From assembly GCA_945897365.1 (NCBI GenBank), contig CAMDFD010000007.1:62001-126000 (forward strand): a DNA stretch of 64,000 nt. The letters are read 5' to 3'. The notes beneath the pieces were generated by a model. That model saw only the letters and a program-made list of their open reading frames with translations. It was not told the origin of the DNA and made no database searches. Shown one piece after another: positions 58,961 to 64,000 of this stretch. The DNA is from Bordetella parapertussis. GTDB taxonomy: Bacteria; Pseudomonadota; Gammaproteobacteria; Burkholderiales; Burkholderiaceae_B. Every line of letters starts with the position of its first letter. Position 1 is the first letter of the stretch. Position numbers and translations under genes: made by a program.

Positions 58961-59175
58961 TTTGGCTCCGGGGTCAGTCTAAGTGAAATGGTAAACAGAG
59001 AACTGGTAATTAAAGCATGATTCAATCGAACGCAAGTACATAAAAAATAAGGGTTTTCGGGTGTGTAGCCCTTATTTGATGCCCTTTGAGGATGATTTGT
59101 GTTCTTTCGCGTGGAGAATAGGTATATTCGAAAGCTAAGAATTAAAACATTTAACAATCACTGAGACCTTTTCCT

Positions 59176-59802
59176 ATGACCATCCAGTTTTATTCTTTTG
59201 ACACGCCTAATGGCCGCAAAATCTCCGTGGCTCTCGAAGAAATGGGTCTGGCGTATGACGTGATCCCGGTTGATATCGGGAAGGACGAGCAGTTCAAACC
59301 TGATTTCTTAAAAATCAGTCCAAATAACAAAATCCCTGCCATTGTGGATCGCGACGGACCGGACGGCAAACCCCTCAGCGTGTTTGAGTCTGGAGCGATT
59401 TTGATTTATCTTGCCGAGAAAACGGGCAAGTTTTTACCGGCCAAAGGCGCTGCCAGAGTGGCGGTTCTTGAGTGGCTCATGTTCCAGATGGCGGGCTTTG
59501 GTCCCATCCCCGGTCAAGCCCATCATTTTCTTGGTCTGACAAATGAGGAGGACAAGCGCTATGGTGTGCAGCGCTTTATGAATGAAACGCGCCGCCTGTA
59601 CGAAGTCATGGATCGACGACTCGCGGAGCAGACTTATTTTGCAGGTGATCTGTCGATCGCCGATTTCGCGATGTTGGGTTGGGTGTGGAGACACCCTCGC
59701 CACCAGGTTGACTTGGCTGATTTTCCGAAGGTAAAGCGTTGGTACGAAACAATGATGGCACGCCCCGCGGTTCAGCGTGGTTTTGCCATCGCACTTAAAT
59801 AA
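59176..59802 (+). CDS. Glutathione S-transferase
   Basis: A 208-residue protein with the thioredoxin-like N-domain: FYSFDTPNGRKISVALEEMGLAYDVIPVDI, then NNKIPAIVDRD with the cis-Pro and FESGAILIYLAEKTG for glutathione binding. The C-terminal helical domain has YFAGDLSIADFAMLGWVWRH, the N-capping box and hydrophobic staple of the fold. The ADLSIAD region and SPNGRK start resemble the YfcG/Ure2-like class, which has disulfide-bond reductase activity. It precedes three receptor genes and may share their transcript. Confidence 0.92.
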   Translation: MTIQFYSFDTPNGRKISVALEEMGLAYDVIPVDIGKDEQFKPDFLKISPNNKIPAIVDRDGPDGKPLSVFESGAILIYLAEKTGKFLPAKGAARVAVLEWLMFQMAGFGPIPGQAHHFLGLTNEEDKRYGVQRFMNETRRLYEVMDRRLAEQTYFAGDLSIADFAMLGWVWRHPRHQVDLADFPKVKRWYETMMARPAVQRGFAIALK

Positions 59803-59823
59803 CCATTTGTTGAGGAGATAACA

Positions 59824-60825
59824 ATGAAGAAGCAATCTTTACACCTTAAAAAAATCTGTGTATCGCTTATGACCATGACTGGACTCGTTTTGACGAGTGG
59901 TCCTGCGCAAGCGCAAACGGCTGACACGTACCCGACCAAGACGATTAAGCTTGTGGTGCCCTTTGCACCTGGCGGCGTAACGGATACCAGTGGCCGTATT
60001 CTGGCCGAGGGCTTATCCAAACGACTTGGTCAGCAAGTCATCGTTGAAAACAAGCCTGGCGCATCCGGCAATATTGGTGCGCAGCAGGTTGCGACTGCGG
60101 CTCCCGATGGTTACACGCTGTTTTTGGCGTTGGATGGCACCTTGGTGATTAATCCTCACGCCTACTCAAAGATTGGCTTCGATACGCTCAAGGATTTTGC
60201 GCCTGTCGCCAAAATCGGTAACTCCGTCATTATTTTGGCGGCGAATCCAGGCGTCAAGGCAAAGAACCTGAAAGAGCTGGTGGCCTTGGCGCAAGCCACT
60301 CCAGGGGGGCTTTCCTACGGCACGTCAGGTAATGCCAGTATCGTTCACTTGGCTGGTGAGTTGCTCAAGCAGCGGTCCAATTCTAATTTTGTACACGTCG
60401 CTTATAAAGGGGGCGGTCCTGCAGTCGCCGACGCCTTGGCGGGACATATTCCTTTGACCTTTGCCTCGGCGGCGTCCATCAATCAGCACATGAAAGCAGG
60501 CAAACTGGTGGCTCTTGGCGTACCAAGCGCGACGCGTTCGGCGGCCTATCCCGATATTCCAACCTTTAAAGAGTCGGGTATCCCCGGGATTGAATTGAAC
60601 TCATGGGTGGGTATCATGGCTCCAGCGAAGACGTCTGCTGCCATCGTTGCGAAGCTCAACAAGGAGATCAATGCTGTCTTGCAGGATCCTGCTGTGAAGG
60701 CGAGGTTGCTGGGGTCGGGTATAGAAGCAGCGAACACAACGCCTGCGCAATTTGGCGATGAAATCAAACGTGACCTGGCGCTGTACAAACCCGTGGTTGA
60801 AAAAGCAGGCATTAAGGTCAATTAA
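59824..60825 (+). CDS. Bug/TctC-family periplasmic receptor 6
   Basis: A 333-residue protein with signal peptide ending PAQAQ and mature region TYPTKTIKLVVPFAPGGVTDTS. It shares long blocks with the receptor at 30530 (DGTLVINPH, TPGGLSYGTSG, NSWVGI), so it is its close paralogue, separated by 29 kb. GAGGAGA lies upstream. It is the first of three receptor genes in a row. Confidence 0.92.
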   Translation: MKKQSLHLKKICVSLMTMTGLVLTSGPAQAQTADTYPTKTIKLVVPFAPGGVTDTSGRILAEGLSKRLGQQVIVENKPGASGNIGAQQVATAAPDGYTLFLALDGTLVINPHAYSKIGFDTLKDFAPVAKIGNSVIILAANPGVKAKNLKELVALAQATPGGLSYGTSGNASIVHLAGELLKQRSNSNFVHVAYKGGGPAVADALAGHIPLTFASAASINQHMKAGKLVALGVPSATRSAAYPDIPTFKESGIPGIELNSWVGIMAPAKTSAAIVAKLNKEINAVLQDPAVKARLLGSGIEAANTTPAQFGDEIKRDLALYKPVVEKAGIKVN

Positions 60826-60866
60826 AGATATACACATTTGTCGTAAATATCGACAGGAGACAAAAA

Positions 60867-61880
60867 ATGAAAGCAAAAAAATTTAAACAACTCACCGCTG
60901 TTCAGCATTTGGGACGGAGTATTTCAGGCCTGATCGCGGGTGGCGTTCTCGCCGTGATGCCGCTGACTGTGGCAGCGCAAGCTTATCCCGATAAACCCAT
61001 AAGGATCGTGGTCGGATTTCCTCCAGGTGGTGGATCCGATTTGATGGCACGTTCGGTGGGTGACCGACTTTCGACGGCCTTGAAGCAGCCCGTCATCATT
61101 GAAAATAAACCTGGTGCGGGCTCCTCGATTGCAGCGTCTTATGTCGCGCAGTCCAAACCCGATGGCTATACCATTTTGTTTGCTCAGGCTGCAAATATGG
61201 GTGTTGCTCCCGCGTTGAGACCTAATCTGAATTACGACCCTCTCAAAAGCTTTGCTCCTATTACACGTTTAGTGTCTGCGCCGCTTGTAATTGTTGGGCC
61301 CGCAACCTTACAGGCAAAAACCCTCAAGGAAGTGATCGCAATGGCACAGGCTAAGCCAGGTGCGTTGAGTTATGGCTCACCCGGGGCAGGTACAGCTGGA
61401 CACCTGGCTGGCGAGATGTTTGGCTCTGAGGCCAAAGTCAAAATCGTGCATGTGCCTTACAAAGGACAAGCCGCAGCGATCACAGACATGATTGGTGGAC
61501 GCATTGAGTTGTATTTCAGTACCTTAGCTGTTGTGAAGCCACATGTCGAAGGTGGCAAAATCCGAGCGTTCGCGGTGACGTCCTCAGATCGTTCTCCCGC
61601 GTTTCCTAACGTACCCACAGTGGCCGAAGCAGGGGTGACTGGTTTTGAGATTGAAAACTGGTATGGCTTGGCCGCTCCTGCCGGAACGCCACCTGCAGTG
61701 ATTAATCTTTTAAATAAAGAGATTCTCAAAATCTTGAAAGATCCCAAGCTTGTTGAGGACTTATCCAAGGAGGGCGGCAATATCAGACCCGATACCCCGG
61801 AACAGTTCGCCAAGTTTCTAGCCGTTGATGTCCCACGTTGGAAAAAGATCGTGACTGAGGCAAAATTAGAAACGAACTGA
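60867..61880 (+). CDS. Bug/TctC-family periplasmic receptor 7
   Basis: A 337-residue protein with a long signal peptide (about 37 residues, ending TVAAQ) and mature start AYPDKPIRIVVGFPPGGGSDLMAR; the loop here is Pro/Gly-rich with Ser-Asp rather than Thr-Asp. VPYKGQAAAITDMIGGRIELYF is typical. AGGAGAC precedes the ATG. It lies 41 nt after receptor 6 and 62 nt before receptor 8, but is not especially similar to either. Confidence 0.92.
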   Translation: MKAKKFKQLTAVQHLGRSISGLIAGGVLAVMPLTVAAQAYPDKPIRIVVGFPPGGGSDLMARSVGDRLSTALKQPVIIENKPGAGSSIAASYVAQSKPDGYTILFAQAANMGVAPALRPNLNYDPLKSFAPITRLVSAPLVIVGPATLQAKTLKEVIAMAQAKPGALSYGSPGAGTAGHLAGEMFGSEAKVKIVHVPYKGQAAAITDMIGGRIELYFSTLAVVKPHVEGGKIRAFAVTSSDRSPAFPNVPTVAEAGVTGFEIENWYGLAAPAGTPPAVINLLNKEILKILKDPKLVEDLSKEGGNIRPDTPEQFAKFLAVDVPRWKKIVTEAKLETN

Positions 61881-61942
61881 TCGCCTTCACTGCCATTCGC
61901 TCAGCGATTTTGGGTATAGTTCAATTTTTTACGGAGACAATA

Positions 61943-62956
61943 ATGAAAAACTATCGTTCTACTCCCTTAGTTCGCACAGCGAAATGGGCAGCAGGTGCTT
62001 TATCTGCCGTGGCGATGACCGTCGGTATGACGGGCGCTCAGGCTCAGCAGGCCTATCCAAACGGTCCAATCCGCCTCGTGGTAGGTTATGCGGCAGGCGG
62101 CACGACCGACATCCTGGCGCGTTCGCTTGGCGAACAGCTAGGCAAGATTTTGGGTCAGACCATTATCGTCGACAATAAGCCTGGAGCGGCCAGTAACATC
62201 GGTGCTGCGTTTGTGGCGCAAGCTAAACCCGATGGCTACACTCTCTATATGGCAACCGTTGCCAGTCATGGCATTAATCCTGCTTTGTATCGCGGCAAAC
62301 TGCCTTTTGACCCGATCAAGGATTTTGCACCGGTTTCTCTGGTGGCATCGATTCCGCTGATGTTGGTCGTGAATCCCAATTTGCCAGTTAAGTCGATCAA
62401 AGAGTTGGTTGAGTACGCAAAAAAGAATCCCGGCAAGCTGAATTATGCTTCTAGTGGCAACGGCTCCCCTGGCCATTTGGCGGCTGCGGTGTTTAACGAT
62501 GCGACACAAATCAAGATCGAGCATATTCCGTTCAAGGGCGGTAACCCTGCCAACACTTCAGTGCTTGCTGGCGAGACGCAAATGACCTTTGCTACTGTGC
62601 CGGGTGCCTTGCCTCACGTCGTGGGTGGAAAGTTGATCGCCTTGGGTGTGACGACGAAACAGCGCTCAGGACAGTTGCCGAATGTTCCAACAATCGCCGA
62701 AGCTGCGGGTTTGCCGACCTATGACATCAGTACATGGAACGCCGTCCTTGCACCCAAAGGTACACCCGAGGCAGTCGTCGCAAGGTTGAATGCTGCGATC
62801 AATCAGGCGATGAAGTCACCTGAGTTGCGTCAGCGATTTGAGAAAGAGGGTGCCATGCCCATGACGAGCACTCCTCAAGAACTTAGTAAATTTATCGTAG
62901 CCGAGGTGGAACGTTGGGGTAAGGTCGTCGACAAAACCCCCATGAGTACAAACTAA
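61943..62956 (+). CDS. Bug/TctC-family periplasmic receptor 8
   Basis: About 337 residues from ATG 61943, which has GGAGAC upstream (frame open from 61910). The signal peptide, ending TGAQAQQ, precedes AYPNGPIRLVVGYAAGGTTDILAR. IPFKGGNPANTSVLAGETQMTFATVPGALPHVVGGKLIALGV is a Bug block. Its stop overlaps the convergent SDR gene by 4 nt. Four Bug receptors now lie between 57.9 and 63 kb without a TctA or TctB gene. Confidence 0.92.
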   Translation: MKNYRSTPLVRTAKWAAGALSAVAMTVGMTGAQAQQAYPNGPIRLVVGYAAGGTTDILARSLGEQLGKILGQTIIVDNKPGAASNIGAAFVAQAKPDGYTLYMATVASHGINPALYRGKLPFDPIKDFAPVSLVASIPLMLVVNPNLPVKSIKELVEYAKKNPGKLNYASSGNGSPGHLAAAVFNDATQIKIEHIPFKGGNPANTSVLAGETQMTFATVPGALPHVVGGKLIALGVTTKQRSGQLPNVPTIAEAAGLPTYDISTWNAVLAPKGTPEAVVARLNAAINQAMKSPELRQRFEKEGAMPMTSTPQELSKFIVAEVERWGKVVDKTPMSTN

Positions 62957-63795
62957 ACAAACTTGCCAGTTAGTCCGCCGTCGACGACAATTTCTGTTCC
63001 TGTGATGTAAGACGCATCATCGGAGGCTAGAAAAGTCGCGACGGAGGCGACTTCCCAAGGTGTTCCCATGCGTCCCATGGGAACCTGTTGATCCCGAGCC
63101 CGACGGGTGTTGTCCATGTCGGCGTTTGCATCAAAAACTTTTGCCACGTTTTTCTGGATACGCGGCGTATCAATCAAGCCTGGAACAATCGTGTTGGCGC
63201 GGATCCCATCAATGGCATATTGTTGCGCGAGCATTTTAATAAAGTGCGTGACGGCGGCTTTGGTGACGCTGTAGGCAAGATGGGGATAGCCAAGATAGCG
63301 CATACCCGCCACCGAGGAGACGCCAATGATTGAGCCAGAGCCTTGCTTGACCATGATGGGAGCGACAAGCTTGGCAGCGATCAAAATACTTTCGACGTTG
63401 ACCTTTTGAATGCGGTCCCAGTCTTCGAGAGAGGTTTCGGCAGGACCTCCTACGCGACCAATGCCTGCATTGATTTGTAAGATGTCGATACGACCGAAAT
63501 CGTGCATGACACGATCGATGGCGACTTGCATCGCCTCGAAGTTCGCGACGTCAGCTTGATAAGCGATGGCCTGAGCGCCGAGTAACTTAATTTCTTGTTC
63601 AACTTCTTGGGCTGCAGCAAGATTGAAATCAAGTGCGGCCACCGAAGCGCCCGCACAGGCCATGGCGATTGAGCTAGCCTTACCGATACTGACACCCGGT
63701 GCGCTGGTACCTGCGCCCAGAATCAAAGCAACGCGTCCCTTGAGTCTTTCGGTACGGACGGGAAATCGCGCGTCAGAGAGGGCTGAATTGTTCAA
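62953..63795 (-). CDS. Short-chain dehydrogenase/reductase
   Basis: A 280-residue SDR with GRVALILGAGTSAPGVSIGKASS as the cofactor-binding start (an extended, atypical TGxxxGIG: GAGTSAPGVSIG), INAGIGRVGG, catalytic Ser in GVSSVAGM and YSVTKAAVTHF with the active-site Tyr/Lys. A TTG start at 63795 overlaps the stop of the next minus-strand SDR gene (TTGA), so the two are coupled; no better start is visible before the Rossmann strand. The reaction is an alcohol/ketone oxidoreduction. Confidence 0.82.
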   Translation of the reverse strand: MNNSALSDARFPVRTERLKGRVALILGAGTSAPGVSIGKASSIAMACAGASVAALDFNLAAAQEVEQEIKLLGAQAIAYQADVANFEAMQVAIDRVMHDFGRIDILQINAGIGRVGGPAETSLEDWDRIQKVNVESILIAAKLVAPIMVKQGSGSIIGVSSVAGMRYLGYPHLAYSVTKAAVTHFIKMLAQQYAIDGIRANTIVPGLIDTPRIQKNVAKVFDANADMDNTRRARDQQVPMGRMGTPWEVASVATFLASDDASYITGTEIVVDGGLTGKFV

Positions 63796-64000
63796 GCGAC
63801 CTGACCCAAGCCAACAGTCAATCCTCCGCAGACGTAAAGAACTTGACCGGTAATATAGCCAGCCCGATCATCGAGTAGAGAAGCGACGGCATGAGCAATG
63901 TCATCAGGCTCACCCATCCTCTTGAGTGGAATCGACTCCAGGATTTTTTTTGTTTTAGGTGAGTCTGGAGGATTGCCAGAGAGAAACAGCTCCGTGGCAA
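63792..64000 (-). CDS. Short-chain dehydrogenase/reductase, N-terminus outside window
   Basis: The minus strand is open from the right edge to a TGA at 63794-63792 and encodes ATELFLSGNPPDSPKTKK, then IPLKRMGEPDDIAHAVASLL and DDRAGYITGQVLYVCGGLTV, the conserved C-terminal third of SDR enzymes. The end closely resembles that of the SDR at 42817 (FITGQVLYVCGGLSIG), so they may be paralogues. It is coupled to the next SDR gene by a TTGA overlap. Confidence 0.82.
   Translation of the reverse strand, partial: ATELFLSGNPPDSPKTKKILESIPLKRMGEPDDIAHAVASLLDDRAGYITGQVLYVCGGLTVGLGQVA

Overview
The window looks like a chromosomal segment of a beta-proteobacterium, order Burkholderiales and probably Alcaligenaceae-like, of moderate G+C. 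This is inferred from three things. Eight orphan periplasmic receptors of the Bug/TctC family lie in 64 kb. The pathways are built on acyl-CoA chemistry, with CaiB/BaiF CoA-transferases, acyl-CoA dehydrogenases, crotonases and AMP-forming ligases. A paired DUF2868/DUF3482 gene set, which I associate with beta-proteobacteria, is also present. No rRNA, complete tRNA, transposase, integrase, CRISPR array or prophage gene was seen.

Layout. 1-5.8 kb: lipid and envelope genes (partial metallophosphoesterase, MFS exporter, lysophospholipid acyltransferase, lipoprotein carboxylesterase, fatty-acid desaturase). 6-14.8 kb: a catabolic block with an iron-dependent alcohol dehydrogenase divergent from a five-gene operon (double-domain acyl-CoA dehydrogenase, two crotonases, acyl-CoA ligase, Bug receptor), closed by an IclR regulator. 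14.86 kb: a remnant matching the 3' half of tRNA-Lys. 15-24.6 kb: a FadR-type regulator, a CaiB-type CoA-transferase, two carboxyltransferases flanking a small biotin carrier, a NitT/TauT-type ABC importer and an unassigned membrane protein. There is no biotin carboxylase, and this is the best candidate for an undescribed system. 24.7-28.3 kb: an A/T-richer accessory stretch with two alpha/beta hydrolases, MazEF, MarC and a decayed HigBA pair whose toxin is cut to about 22 native codons.

28.4-43.6 kb: an MBL-fold hydrolase, a PuuE-like deacetylase, a Bug receptor, an isocitrate-lyase/PEP-mutase enzyme, the C-terminal stub of a CoA-transferase, then a long tightly coupled operon: MaoC, MmgE/PrpD, acyl-CoA dehydrogenase, CoA-transferase, HutC-type regulator, TauD-like dioxygenase, acyl-CoA ligase, Bug receptor, second TauD dioxygenase and SDR. 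A perfect TTTGTCCGGACAAA palindrome stands upstream of this operon and a spaced version stands upstream of the 7-kb operon. 43.6-54.5 kb: Bug receptor, amidohydrolase, 3-hydroxyisobutyrate-dehydrogenase-like enzyme, the GTPase/membrane pair, MFS, MetX-like hydrolase, gamma-glutamyltransferase-like enzyme and an unknown membrane protein. 54.7-64 kb: a TRAP transporter whose receptor gene is convergent with its permease genes, four more Bug receptors, a glutathione transferase and two coupled SDR genes, the last running off the window.

Taken together the segment is a catabolic island region. Several independent modules each pair a high-affinity receptor with CoA activation, oxidation and hydration enzymes and a local GntR or IclR regulator. 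The receptors with no membrane partner presumably dock onto permeases encoded elsewhere. Substrates cannot be fixed from sequence alone. All family assignments come from motif recognition by eye, with no database search.
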